A stretch of DNA of 64,000 bases, taken from positions 47,533,501-47,597,500 of the forward strand of contig NC_068558.1 in the NCBI RefSeq assembly GCF_022201045.2, in the 5' to 3' direction. The position numbers and the translations under genes are program-made. Numbering within the stretch: position 1 is the first letter of the stretch; each line of letters begins with the position of its first letter. Below the pieces are notes generated by a model. That model saw only the letters and a list, made by a program, of their open reading frames with translations. It did no database searches and had not been told where the DNA came from. Positions 52,077-64,000 of this stretch are shown one piece after another. This DNA comes from Citrus sinensis (lineage: Eukaryota; Streptophyta; Magnoliopsida; Sapindales; Rutaceae).

Positions 52077-53315
52077 TCCTGACAAGAACCAAACAGCTAC
52101 CAAAAAGAAAACGGCAATTATGGGTTTAATATTTTTCGTTTTTAGGAATTGGGGGTGAAACGGCGACGTTTGTAGTCGGAGAATGATTCGGAGGCAATCC
52201 AAAAGGAATCGAATGCCGCCGATTTCAAACGGAAGCGGCATTCGATTACGATGTCGTTTTCCAGAGGCGATGAATAATCTTGACTATTCATAACCCCACT
52301 GTCCCCTCCGCAATTCAAATCCGTCATTCTCATACCAAACCCAACTTTATCCAATTCTCCAATAACATTTTGCTCCAAAATAATTAAATCTAATTTTTAT
52401 TTTTATTTTTATTTAATAAAAAATAAAAATTTATAAGGCAAATTTGGAGACGTGAGAAAAGAAGCTAAGTAGTTAGCAAAAGCGTTTGATTAAAGTTTGA
52501 AATGGAGAGGGAAGAGAGACAAAGGCCGTGATTTCGTTATGAGTGTGTCGGGTGCGGGAACGAAGGTAAGAACGAACATTTGTGCGGATTGAAGAACCCG
52601 CGGGATCTAAATTGAGTAAATGTTGATCGTAACTGATAAACGACGCCGCTTTTCTTGGATTTTTTTTTTTAATTTTATTTTTTATTGACTTGTCAAATAA
52701 CGACTATGACTATGCACAGTAATTAACTTTCAAGGAGTGCATTCTGAATGAATTTATACCTCTTTTTACGTATATAATTTTAGTTGTCCATAATATTTTC
52801 ATTAATAGATATGTAAAATGAAAATAAGATACTGTTGTTACTTATGAAGTTATGATACCTATTAAAAAACTTCCCTTTTTTTACTTTCAATTTAATTTTT
52901 TTCTAAACTTTAGAGACGCGTAAGATTTTTAAAATTAAATAAGGGTAGATTTTTTAATTATTATAATCAAAGTACTCCCATTTATATGTTGAAATTGTTG
53001 CATTGATAATGATTACATCAAATTAATCATAAAGTTAATATGACAGTTCTTGATACAAGTATTTCTTGCCTTACTCAACAACATCATTCCCAATCGGCCA
53101 ATTTCATACATTTTATTTTTCAATTGTAAATCTGCCCATTACCTTTAAAATGCCTTGTGTCAAGTTTATGGTAAACAAGTTAACAACACACTATGGAAAA
53201 CTAAGTAGCTATTGCATTCATCCTACTAACAGTTCGTAATTATCAAAACGGCTTATTCCAATTTTTTCTCGATTTACTTTTGTATTAAAAAACATCTGCA
53301 GTTAACTGCCAACTA
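52077..53315. other. Intergenic region upstream of the WNK gene
   Basis: 52077-52580 is the likely leader and promoter of the WNK gene (minus strand), with moderate GC. 52660-53290 is AT-rich without features. No gene supported. Confidence 0.45.
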
Positions 53316-53389
53316 GGTGTCGTGGTGTAGTTGGTTATCACGTCAGTCTAACACACTGAAGGTCTCCGGTTCGAGTCCGGGCGACGCCA
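53316..53389 (+). tRNA. tRNA-Val (anticodon AAC)
   Basis: A full cloverleaf. The acceptor stem GGTGTCG pairs with CGACGCC with discriminator A at 53389. The D arm (GTGT/TCAC-type) encloses AGTTGGTTA. The anticodon stem TCAGT/ACTGA holds loop CTAACAC with AAC at 53350-53352. The T arm is CCGGTTCGAGTCCGG. The internal Pol III promoter boxes are intact and there is no intron. It closely matches the plant tRNA-Val(AAC) I know. Confidence 0.96.
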
Positions 53390-53400
53390 TTGTTGAAAAC

Positions 53401-53406
53401 TTTTTT
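53401..53406 (+). terminator. Pol III oligo-T terminator of tRNA-Val
   Basis: Six T residues begin twelve bases after the tRNA 3' end, the normal RNA polymerase III stop signal. Confidence 0.8.
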
Positions 53407-53518
53407 CCCTTTTAAAATTTTTTGGATTTGAGTATTTGACCTCCCTGTATATTTCATTCTTCGCTCAGTGTAGAAGTAGCATAATAATCCAAAAATTTAG
53501 CGGGATATCCCGTGCGAA

Positions 53519-56500
53519 ATGGATCCGCAAAGAGTGGGGAAATTCTCGAGAACCAAACACAAAAGAGCTAAAGCTGACTTAGCGGCAATCCTTCGTAAAT
53601 CATGGTACCATTTAAGGCTGTCGGTGAGACACCCGTCGCGGGTTCCCACGTGGGACGCTATTGTACTCACGGCGGCTAGCCCCGAGCAAGCCGAGCTTTA
53701 CGAGTGGCAGCTCAAGCGCGCCAAGCGCATGGGCCGAATCGCCAGTTCCACTGTCACTCTTGCCGCGCCGGACCCCGATGGCCAACGGATCGGCTCCGGT
53801 GCAGCCACTCTCAATGCCATCTTTTCCCTCGCTATGCACTATCAAAAGCTCTGCCTGGATATTGGCCCTGAGGTAATTTCACTTAACTACAAGCTGTCAG
53901 TATAATTAGCGTCGTCATTTTCGCCAGGCTTGATTAAAACGAAAATCGAACACTTGGCAGATTTTAAGAATCTTGTATTTCAAAAAAAAAAAAAAAAGAT
54001 GATCTTGATTGCTTTATGTTATGAGAATACTGGCTTTACAGCTATCTGTTGTGGTATTGGTGAAATGGAAATCCTTTCAGTTTCTGGCTTTAATGGTGTA
54101 TTTTTATTATCAACAGGCAATTGCAAATGGTGGGAATTCTGGATCTTTTATGAAGAATGAAGAATCTCTTAGTGCAATGGTTAAATTCATGGCCAAAAAG
54201 CATATACTATTGGTTCATGCTGGAGGTGACTCCAAGAGAGTCCCATGGGCCAATCCTATGGGGAAAGTTTTCCTTCCGCTTCCTTATTTGGCTGCAGATG
54301 ACCCGGATGGACCTGTTCCGCTGCTTTTTGACCATATACTTGCAATTTCTTCTTGTGCAAGACAAGCTTTGAAAAATGAAGGTTATATGTGTGCTTTGTG
54401 ACGTTTCACTTAGAGTTGATTGGCAATAGAATACATGCATCCTTATTTAGACATTCATCACATTTGGGGATCAAGAATCTCATTATCATTCAAGTTGAGT
54501 GGAGGATGGTATGCTCTATTGGCTTTCACAGATGAGGATATGTGTGAACCATACGAAGTTATATAACATTACAAATATCAGAATGGCTGTTCAATTTCAC
54601 TGCATTTTACAGCTTGATGTATTAATCTTCTATCTTTACTTGAGCTCCTCCAATGCCAATTTATCTTGCTGCTTAATTGTATATAATGTACTTGAGCATG
54701 GTTTAGGTTCTGTGCTGTCAGACCAGTGCATTAGTTTCCTGTAGCCAGAATAATCTCAGTTTTAAACCATTGACCATAACAATAATTTATTTTTATTTCT
54801 ATCATCCAAATATAATAATAATAGTAATAACATCATCATTGCTACATAATATCCATGCATTGACAGTGTCACACTGGTTTACTTTCTTGTTACAACTTTT
54901 GATATTCACCTTGGGAGTTTTTTTTTTTTCCCTTTTTTTATTGCAGGCGGAATATTCACAATGACTGGGGATGTTCTTCCATGTTTTGATGCCTCCACCA
55001 TGATTCTGCCAGAAGATGCATCCTGTATCATAACTGTTCCCATCACCCTTGATATTGCATCTAACCATGGTGTTATTGTGGCAGCAAAAGACGGGATTCT
55101 CAATGAAAATTATGCACTTAGTCTAGTTGATGATCTCCTTCAGAAACCAAATGTAGATGAGCTTGCTAAGAATCATGCAATTCTAGATGATGGTAGAGCG
55201 TTGCTTGACACAGGAATAATAGCTGTTAGAGGGAAAGCATGGGAAGAGCTGGTCATGCTTTCTTGTTCCTGCCCACCAATGGTTTCAGAGCTTCTAAAGA
55301 GTGGAAAAGAGGCAAGTTATCGGTTGGCAATTTTATTCTTTGGATTGAAAATGTAATATCAAAAAGAAAATGGATGTATTTCATATATTTTTGTCATCTC
55401 TTGGCCTCTGATTGTCCTTGTTTCCTTATTATGATGTCTTGCTCTATGAAAATTACTTTCATATTTTGTCTCTATCAGAAAACTGTTGATTGCCTCTGAG
55501 ATGGAACTTGTACCTTTTGGCAAAGAAACTAGAAAATTTTTTCCCCTTTTTTATTAGTCGTTATATGGATTTCTTACAACAAGATTATAGAACTTTTATC
55601 CTGTGCTCACAGTTCAATTGTTGGCATTTGTTCTTTGTAGATGAGTTTGTATGAAGATCTGGTTGCGGCTTGGGTACCAGCAAAACATGACTGGCTGATG
55701 TTACGCCCGTTGGGCAAAGAACTTGTTAGCAAATTGGGAAAACAGAGGATGTTCAGCTATTGTGCCTGTATGTTAATTACTTTTTTAAATATCAAATCTC
55801 GTTTTTCTTTCTTGTTACTATCTTCATACTTCCTTTATTGATGTTATCCTTGCTTAATTATTCCACTGCAGATGAATTGCTGTTTCTACATTTTGGAACC
55901 TCAAGTGAAGTTCTGGATCACCTAAGTGGGGATGTTTCAGGACTTGTAGGTCGAAGACATTTATGTTCCATCCCAGCAACCACTGTATCTGACATTGCAG
56001 CTTCTGCTGTTGTTCTTTCTAGCAAAATCGCGCATGGCGTCTCCATTGGGGAAGATTCTCTTATATATGATTCAAACATTTCCAGTGGAATACAAATCGG
56101 CTCCTTATCCATAGTTGTTGGCACTAATTTTCCCGAAGAAGCTGGTTCAACAGCAGAAGATTCATTTAGATTCATGCTTCCAGATCGCCATTGTCTTTGG
56201 GAGGTTCCCTTAGTAGGATGCACTGAAAGAGTATTAGTCTATTGTGGCCTCCATGATAATCCAAAAAATTCACTTACCAAGGATGGGACTTTTTGTGGTA
56301 AACCTTGGCAGAAAGTTTGGCATGATCTAGGCATTCAGGAAAGCGACCTGTGGAGCTCCACAGGCAGTCAGGAAAAGTGCTTATGGAATGCAAAAATATT
56401 CCCCATTCTTTCATACTCTGAGATGCTTACCTTAGCAACATGGTTGATGGGCTTGAGTGACCATAAAACTGGATTCTTGCTTCCCTTGTGGAAAAACTCA

Positions 56501-58540
56501 CGCCGTGTCAGTTTGGAGGAGTTGCACAGGTCGATTGACTTTTCAGAAATGTGTACTGGCTCCAGTAATCACCAAGCAGATCTTGCAGCTGGAATTGCCA
56601 AAGCATGCATTAATTATGGCATGCTTGGGCGCAACTTATCGCAATTATGCGAAGAAATTCTTCAAAAAGAACTCTCTGGGGTTGATATATGCAAAGACAT
56701 TCTAGACTTGTGTCCCAGACTTCAGGATCAGAATTCCAAAATTCTTCCGAAAAGCCGGGCATATCAAGCGCAAGTTGATCTTCTCCGTGCATGCAAAGAA
56801 GAGACAACAGCTTCTGAGTTGGAGCATAAAGTTTGGGCTGCAGTTGCTGATGAAACTGCTTCAGCCATAAAATATGGCTTTAGAGGTTCTCATTGCTTTA
56901 CTATTATCATACTCTTGTAAAATACTAAAAAGCTGTATAGGCACTAATAAAAGAGTGATCAATCTTAATGTTAATTTATAATCTTCATAACTTATTCAAC
57001 GGCCCATAGTTTACGAGCAACTTTTTTTTTCCCCAATTAATTGTAGAATACCTTCTGGAGCCCCTCAGCAGAGGTTCTTCAGCATATCAGAATAAAAATG
57101 ATGATGGCTTTGTGGATCATCCTTTCCAACCAAGAACTGTAAAGGTTGAATTACCAGTTCGGATAGATTTTGCTGGGGGTTGGAGTGATACTCCTCCTTG
57201 GAGTTTGGAGCGTGCTGGTTGTGTTCTCAATGTGGCAATAAGTTTGGAAAGTTCTCTTCCGATTGGCACCATCATAGAGACAACAAAAATGAGTGGCGTA
57301 TTGATTAGTGATGATGCTGGAAACCAGTTACATATTGAAGACCTCACCCCCATTGCTACTCCCTTCGACCATAATGATCCATTTCGGCTCGTCAAATCTG
57401 CATTGCTAGTAACTGGCGTTATTCATGAAAAACTTATTGAATCCATGGGCTTGCAGATCAGGACGTGGGCAAATGTCCCCCGTGGTAGTGGCTTAGGAAC
57501 TTCTAGCATCTTAGCAGCTGCTGTTGTAAAAGCTCTTCTGCAGATAACCGATGGAGATCAAAGTAATGAAAATGTTGCGCGGCTTGTTTTGTTGTTAGAG
57601 CAGCTCATGGGCACAGGTGGTGGCTGGCAAGATCAAATTGGAGGTTTGTACCCAGGCATTAAGTTCACTTCAAGTTTCCCTGGAATACCATTGCGGCTCC
57701 AGGTGATCCCCCTACTGGCTTCTCCTCAGCTGATTCTGGAGTTGCAGCAAAGATTGCTTGTGGTATTTACTGGTCAAGTAAGTATTCTAGACCCCCCCCC
57801 CCCCTTTCTTTAATTTTATGGTTCACCCCTTGTTTTCCTATTGGATATTTATTTTTGATTTTTTCCCTGATACAACATTAATTTTTAAGGGTTTTAAGAT
57901 TGTATTGATGTTTAAAGCTTTTCGTGTTAGATAGGCTAATTGTGTCAGTCTCAGTTTTTTTTTTCCATCGAATATCCTAAAACTCTGTTACTTGGCCCTC
58001 AACTTAAAAAATGAATAAACCAACATTTTCAATGGTAGAAAAAAGGATGATATTGAAACAAAGACTTGATTCTCTTTTATTGTTGGGTTTTGTATACAGA
58101 TATTTTTTTTGTCCTTGACGAATTTTGCAATTACTTAACAGGTTCGACTTGCACATCAAGTGCTACAAAAGGTGGTGACTCGGTATCTTCAAAGGGATAA
58201 CCTTCTTATATCAAGTATCAAGCGTCTGACTGAATTGGCAAAGAATGGGAGGGACGCCTTAATGAACTGTGATGTAGATGAACTGGGAAAGATAATGCTG
58301 GAGGCTTGGAGATTGCATCAGGAACTTGACCCCCATTGCAGCAACGAATTTGTTGACAGGCTGTTTGCATTTGCTGATCCATACTGTTGCGGCTACAAGC
58401 TAGTCGGTGCTGGTGGAGGGGGCTTTGCATTATTACTCGCCAAGGATGCTGAATCTGCCACAGAATTAAGACGCATGCTGGAAAAAGATTCAAATTTTAA
58501 CTCTGAAGTATACAATTGGAACATCTACTTAGAATCTTAG
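53519..58540 (+). CDS. FKGP: Bifunctional L-fucokinase / GDP-L-fucose pyrophosphorylase
   Basis: Seven coding exons, 53519-53872, 54117-54381, 54947-55311, 55641-55767, 55872-56885, 57047-57777 and 58142-58540, giving 1084 residues (Arabidopsis FKGP has 1055). The N-terminal half is the pyrophosphorylase: GGDSKRVPWANPMGK near residue 154, GGIFTMTGDVLPCFD, and a fucose-1-phosphate-type domain with SSKIAHGVSIGEDSLIYDS. The C-terminal half is a GHMP kinase: RIDFAGGWSDTPPW, the ATP loop PRGSGLGTSS near residue 853, GTGGGWQDQIGG and GAGGGGF. The enzyme salvages free L-fucose to GDP-L-fucose in the cytosol for cell-wall and glycoprotein synthesis. Intron 3 begins with GC (GAG|GCAAGT at 55312), a rare but recognised donor; all others are GT-AG. 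It begins 130 bp after the tRNA. Confidence 0.96.
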
Positions 58541-59428
58541 CCCGTATGCTGGGAAACTTCAAGAAAATAGCTTATTCTTTGTTGTGTCTTTAGATGCTCA
58601 TATTGATTCTATATTGAAGTCATTGTTGTATAAGTGAACGAGTCTGTAAGCATGTATACGAGAAAACAAATTAAAATACTTATTCTCGGTAATAAAACAC
58701 GACAACGAAATTCAGAAGAAGAAGGCCGATGCATGTGTATTTTGTTTTTTTCAATGAACTTGCTTAGATATTGCTTCCTCTTATTGAGTTGGGGCATGGC
58801 CTAGAAAGGGAGCATCAACTTTCTTGTTCAAATGATGATGACCTGTGACGTAGGCCCAAGCCAAGCATATCTTGCTAAAATGGCAAAGAATCCAAAGCGC
58901 TTTGGATTCCTTTTTCTTAACCGGAAAACGTCACCGCTTTTGCTTACATAGTTGAATTTTATTTTGGTCATGAATGATTTAGGCGTCTCAAATTTCACAA
59001 TCTTCTTCTTTGATCACCTGTTGGTCCCCTTCCTGGCTCGGCAACACAATATGATTCCCACTATTATTATATGACCCTTCAATTTTCCGACTAGAAGCCA
59101 AAACGGAAAGAAAACATTTAGAATGTGGCCATCATTATTATCGTATTTATAGTTCTTTTCATATTCAATGATAGCGAGCCTTTTCTGAAGAAAATAAATC
59201 CGGAAAAACAATATCAAACGATATTCGGTAACGGTGGTTGAGCTGACGCTTTGGCCAGCTAGCCAATCAAGTGCTGCCACCGCGTTTTATCAAGTTTTTA
59301 ACTCGAGTGGGGTCACATCTTCTTCTTCTTCTTTTTACCATTTTTTGGCTTTTGCTTTACCAAAACGAGAACTTATTTTTCACTATCTGCAGTCGCTGCA
59401 GACCGGGAAGCAGAGAGAAAGAGAGCAG
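58541..59428. other. Intergenic region between FKGP and the LRAT-domain gene
   Basis: 58541-58700 is the FKGP 3' UTR. 59150-59428 is the likely promoter and leader of the next gene, with TTC repeats near 59317-59335. No gene supported. Confidence 0.45.
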
Positions 59429-61062
59429 ATGGGTCTGCTCACAAACAGAGTAGAGCGAAATGAGATCAAGGCGGGGGATCATATTTACACTTACAGAGCT
59501 GTTTTTGCTTACTCTCACCATGGTATTTTCTATCTCTTTCTTTCTCGTCTTTTGTTTGTTTGTTTGTTTTGGCTTACAGATTACGATTTTCTTTAATCTT
59601 TCTTGAATTTTGCAATGTGGGTTCGTCGTTTAATACTCATTCTTTTGTTTTTGCGTTTAAGATTTTTTTTCCTTGTATTTGATTCAATTCCACCGCTGTT
59701 TTTGGTTCAATTTTTTCCTAAATTGCCTTTATTTCATTTTAATTCTTATTTGCACCAATTCTTCTTCTTCTTTTTACCCTTTTGGGTTGCTTTTTTTCTT
59801 TGTTTTTCCATATCTGTATATTATGAGGGCTCTTTCTTTCAGCTTCTGCAAAGCAAACTATCCAATGGAAGCTGTGAATTGGCTCCCACTGCTTCAGGGT
59901 AACCAAAAAGCAAAACAGAATTGTGAAATGAAAGCATGTTTCATTAAAATGCCTGTGCAGATTTATGACTACTATTGTCCATTGCAGTTTTTTTTTTCGC
60001 TGATTACTAAGATTTTTTAAGTTGACTGTGCAAGAAAACATCTATGCTATTGGATCATTTACTATTTACAGTTATGTTTCTTTTGGTGGCTGAGATGGTG
60101 GGAGACCTAAGAATATTTTGTGGATTTAGATTTTTCTCTTATTATTGTGCCTTACATAAGATTTGGATAATCTTTTCCCTTCTCAATCAGATATATATCC
60201 CATTCTGATGCAGAATTATTGGTTAATCATCCGTAAAATAATTTGTAACAGTATCTTATGGGGTGGAGTTTAAATGTTCTTGGTCGATTGATAATAAGAT
60301 CCTTGTGTTTTCAACAGATTATTTTGTGATTGAATCTACTCTAATCATGAGTTCTGTTGAATATCAAACCATACAGGTATTTATGTCGGGGGAAGCAAGG
60401 TAGTGCATTTTAGACCTGAACGGAACTTAATTGTGGGAGCGGAGACATCTTCTGAGACACAGAATTCAATCCTCCCATCATCCTGTCTGATCTTTCCTGA
60501 TTGCGGATTCAGGCAACCCAACAGTGGAGTCATCCTCTCGTGCTTGGACTGTTTCCTTGGAAATGGATCACTGTATTGCTTTGAATATGGAGTTGCCCCA
60601 TCAGTTTTTCTAGCCAAAGTACGTGGTGGTACGTGCACAACTGCAACATCTGACCCACCAGAAACAGTCATCCACCGAGCTATGTATCTTCTGCAAAATG
60701 GATTTGGTAACTACAATGTGTTTCAAAACAACTGTGAGGACTTTGCCCTATACTGCAGAACAGGTCTTCTGATTGTGGATAGGCAAGGGGTTGGATCAAG
60801 TGGTCAAGCTTCTTCTGTAATTGGTGCCCCATTAGCTGCCATTCTTTCTTCTCCATTGAAGTTACTGATGCCTAGTCCTGTTGGTATGGCAACAGTTACT
60901 GCTGGGATGTACTGTATGAGCAGATATGCTACAGATATTGGTGTTCGATCTGACGTGATCAAGGTGGCAGTGGAGGACTTGGCTGTGAACCTGGGCTGGC
61001 TCAGTCGTCATGAGGAAACAAGTGAAGAAAACAAGTCTTCTAACCAACTGATAGCCATGTGA
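59429..61062 (+). CDS. LRAT (NC) domain-containing protein
   Basis: Two coding exons, 59429-59522 and 60377-61062, around an 854-bp intron, giving 259 residues ([22 protein letters not shown]). The start chosen is the first ATG that opens the family's N-terminus. The LRAT/H-rev107-type thiol fold shows its catalytic His at H31 in SHHGIYVG, a second His in VVHF, and the nucleophile region [10 protein letters not shown] at Cys151. A Gly/Ala-rich hydrophobic C-terminal segment ([23 protein letters not shown], about residues 190-215) may bind membrane. Family members in animals are acyltransferases or phospholipases; the plant proteins have no settled biochemical role. Family assignment is firm. 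Confidence 0.9.
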
Positions 61063-62179
61063 CAGTTATCCCTGGTGCATGCAAAGCTGGGTAGATATAC
61101 TATTGGCAATTAGCATAACAAGCATTTAGTGCCATTGATGATATGTAACTTATGGTGTTTGTGTTTCTCCTCCCATTCTCTTTTCTCAAGGTTATCCTGC
61201 AACTGTATTTTGGGTGTTAAAACTTAAAAATATGTATCAAATATTGGAAAACTTGGAATAATTGTGGTTTAAATCAAGTATTGGGTGCTCTACCATTTAA
61301 TGTTATTTAAACTTCACTTTTGGACTTTATCAGCTGGTGATATTAGAACATTAGTTGGCAATATGTAAACTGGAGAAATTCTGAAGCCTGATACTTGCTT
61401 AAATTGAAGAAATGTCAGAAGAGCGTAAAAGCTGAAACTTGACATTGGTATAGGCCTTAGAAAGGCACGCAAGTAATTTGTATGAACTTGTATCAGCCTG
61501 TGACAAATGACATTGAAGAAAATTCTGTTGTGTTTTGTTTTGTTGTGTCTCGCATTTGGAAAGTTGTTCTTTACTCTTACAATTGATTAATTTATTCTCT
61601 CAAAAATCCCAAATCATCATCGTAGGTTTTGCTTAATTTCCTAATGGCGTATATCGTTGTATATTAATGACTGGATTCATTGATATATGAAGCCGCCCAA
61701 CAAGAAATTTAAGCCACTTGTATAGAGTAGAAACATGAAAGTGTAGAGCCTATCAAATGAAAGTTAGGCTATGAAATATTGAAATGTACGACATAAACAT
61801 AACGAATAATTAATGGCACAACGCTGATCGCACAATCTACATCGGTGTATTGCATGGTGTAATGCAATAGCCCAAAGTAATGAATTGACCTCTCTGTCTC
61901 TCTCGAAAAAAAAGCAGTAACTTTTTCTTTTTTTTGTTTACTTACTTTAACGTACATAATAAACAATATCTATCTACTGGTAGAGCAAACTTAAAATTTA
62001 TTATACATAATAATGAGATGATAGAATTTCGGGGAAACAAAACAAAGCTTTATTGGACATTCAAATGCTTCTTTACTGCACAGTATGTCAAGTGTAAATT
62101 AAGTACTTTTTGCTAATTGACTCTCTGGGATCTTCGAAACATTGATAGAATTGATTTCTTCTGTCAAATCAAGATAAAC
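61063..62179. other. Intergenic region between convergent LRAT and ALMT genes
   Basis: 61063-61560 holds the LRAT gene's 3' UTR; 62100-62179 is the 3' UTR of ALMT. AT-rich between, with short frames of no recognised family. No gene supported. Confidence 0.45.
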
Positions 62180-63847
62180 TCAGACCTTTTGGGGGATCTT
62201 AACTGTTTCGGGATCTTGGTTTTCTGAAGTGAGTTTTTTAGGGGATTGATTGCTTTTAGATTTCTTGTTATCAGTTGTGGGCTTGAATTCTGCAAGGACG
62301 GCCAACTCATTGACTCCATTGACAATTACTTCGATTTTTGCTGCATTTTCTATCAACAAAGACGCTAAAGTGGCCAGGGGAAGAATCTCCATGAAAGAAG
62401 ATGAGGCTCTGATACTCGTGATGGGCTCTGTATTGCAATTTCCAGAAGCTTCCACTGTTGACGGGGATGGGTTTTTAATACTGATGTTGTGATTAGGAAG
62501 TGAAATCAAGGCGTGTTTAAGTTCTTGCACTGCAAAGTTCATTTCTCCAACTGATAAATTTATTTTAGATGATTGTTTCATTGTTTTCAAGGCAAATGCC
62601 AATTCTTGCAAGACGTTAGAGGAACTGCTACTCAATCTCATGCAAATATTGTTCAAATGCCTCTTTAGATGAGGAGGTGCCTGTGGTCAAAATTATATGA
62701 TAAGTTGCTTATTGGAGAACAAAAAATATCAAAGATTTATTTTTAGTGTTTGGTGAAAGAATTTGAAACTGTGTCCAGCACAAGACTTATTTGATTATAA
62801 ATATGGGATTCTTTATTGAAATTAATTAAGTGGGTTACCTGAGTTTCTGAATCTACGCAACCATGGAGAGTCTCAATACAATAAGCACAGTTACGTATTG
62901 AAGCCCCAATCTTGAGATACTGTTTCCATGGGTGTCTGAAGCTGAAGCGACCATGTGCTGGTTCCCATCTCGCAAAGTTGGCCTGCAAAGAAACATAAAT
63001 TAAGTTTTAATTTGGATAAATAAATTAAATTCAGTGCCATTTATGTATTATCACTTACAATAATTGAACAAATAAAAAGTAGCAAACTACCTTCAATTCT
63101 TCTGTCGCCTTTGAATTGAGCGCGCATCTATACCCTTTCATTTTCTTACTACAAGCTTCATCTTTAGCAGTCGAAGTTTTGTTGTGTCTAAAGTATTCAA
63201 CCACGCACTCTGAAAAGAAATGAAATTCGACAACGGATTAAAAAACGCCACATCAACATATATATCATGGTATTGCATGTTTCATTGCGTATAGGTTTAA
63301 TATGGTTTTTGACTTTTTGTGAACATACCATCCAATGAATGAGCTAATTTCTCCAAGTTTTGACAAATAAGAAGGTGAAGCTCATCACCTGCCCACATGG
63401 GACAGAAAAGCATGCTTATAATTATGCAGATGGAGGCTCCAATGGCGATTGTCGATAATCTTTGTTGGGCCAGCTCCAACAATTTGTCCACACGATAGCC
63501 TGAAACCGACACTAAGCTGAAAGTGAGGATGAAGATCATGATACCATAGTCGAATCTGGCTTTGATTGTTGGCATAAATCGAGAGAATGTTGCTGCTGAA
63601 GCTGCAGCGAAGAGAATTAATTTGTTAGTGTATGCGTGTGTGTGTATTATATATATAAGAATTAATTAAAATATAAATGGCCAAGCTAGGAATATTTTTC
63701 ACTTACCTAAAAGGAAAAGTGAGATTCCAAGAACTATGGGCTCTAAATTTTTTCCAGAGTGAAAAGCAATCCAGTGAACACCAACTCCAAGTGACCCAGC
63801 AAGAAACGTTCCTATTGCTCTATTAATGCATTTTCCGAGTGTTGCAC
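62180..63847 (-). CDS. ALMT: Aluminium-activated malate transporter family anion channel (5' part outside the window)
   Basis: Five minus-strand exons are visible: 63847-63707, 63601-63329, 63209-63091, 62982-62839 and 62680-62180, in consistent phase. The first enters after an acceptor at 63848, so the start codon and first membrane segments lie beyond 64000; 63849-64000 looks like intron with a TA repeat. Visible are membrane segments typical of the family ([25 protein letters not shown], then [32 protein letters not shown] and [25 protein letters not shown]) followed by the long cytosolic domain ([20 protein letters not shown]). The C-terminus is Lys/Ser-rich. ALMT channels pass malate and other anions at plasma membrane or tonoplast. 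The ALMT10/2 subclass is my guess. Confidence 0.92.
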
Positions 63848-64000
63848 CTGAAATTAACGCGTACCATCAGTTACGTACAGTAATTACATGCATGCATATG
63901 CATATATATATATATATATCATTTCTAATTAGTAATTTCTGACCATATTAAAATTAGGGATAAATTAAAACATAAGAAAACATAAATTTTAATATATTAT

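Overview
This is plant nuclear DNA from a dicot. Most genes have short introns in AT-rich spacers, and they encode plant-specific products such as an FKGP fusion enzyme, an ER-type Ca2+-ATPase, a U-box E3 ligase, a WNK kinase, an ALMT channel and RS31. Gene content and style suggest a woody eudicot, possibly Citrus; that species guess is from memory and weak. Exon boundaries below were read by eye from GT/AG sites, reading frame and family alignment.

Layout. 0.6-3.4 kb: a chloroplast ATP synthase delta-like gene lacking its usual C-terminus, then a mitochondrial-type PPR gene. 4.2-4.5 kb: a SINE with clear target duplications. 8.0-11.9 kb: a U-box/ARM E3 ligase of the PUB43/44 type. 13.5-17.7 kb (minus): an ECA-type Ca2+ pump in seven coding exons. 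19.7-32.2 kb: one young, nearly intact LTR retrotransposon (Ty3/Gypsy, Athila-like) read on the minus strand, with 1382-bp LTRs and a 5-bp target duplication. 33.3-34.8 kb: a second SINE copy and a Mutator-like foldback element. 36.7-39.4 kb: the splicing factor RS31. 40.6-40.9 kb (minus): a KIC/PBP1-like single EF-hand protein. 43.7-44.8 kb: a non-autonomous hAT element. 46.3-46.8 kb (minus): Yippee-like. 48.0-48.5 kb: the RNA polymerase III C11 subunit. 49.0-52.1 kb (minus): a WNK kinase. 53.3 kb: tRNA-Val(AAC). 53.5-58.5 kb: bifunctional fucokinase/GDP-fucose pyrophosphorylase. 59.4-61.1 kb: an LRAT-domain protein. 62.2 kb to the window edge (minus): the 3' part of an ALMT anion channel.

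The most unusual object is the retrotransposon. Downstream of an uninterrupted gag-pol frame, where Athila relatives carry an env-like region, it has three small same-strand frames: an unknown 77-aa protein, a 185-aa protein with the basic/cysteine signature of carlavirus-type nucleic-acid-binding proteins, and a 222-aa intronless LOG-family (cytokinin-activating enzyme fold) protein with an atypical active-site motif. A retroelement carrying both a plant-RNA-virus-like protein and a host hormone-enzyme homologue is not something I know as described. Its LTRs also hold a stress-type promoter array and a U5 segment matching the 5' part of the same tRNA (Asp) whose 3' end matches the primer-binding site.

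The host genes do not form a pathway; they are independent housekeeping and signalling genes.
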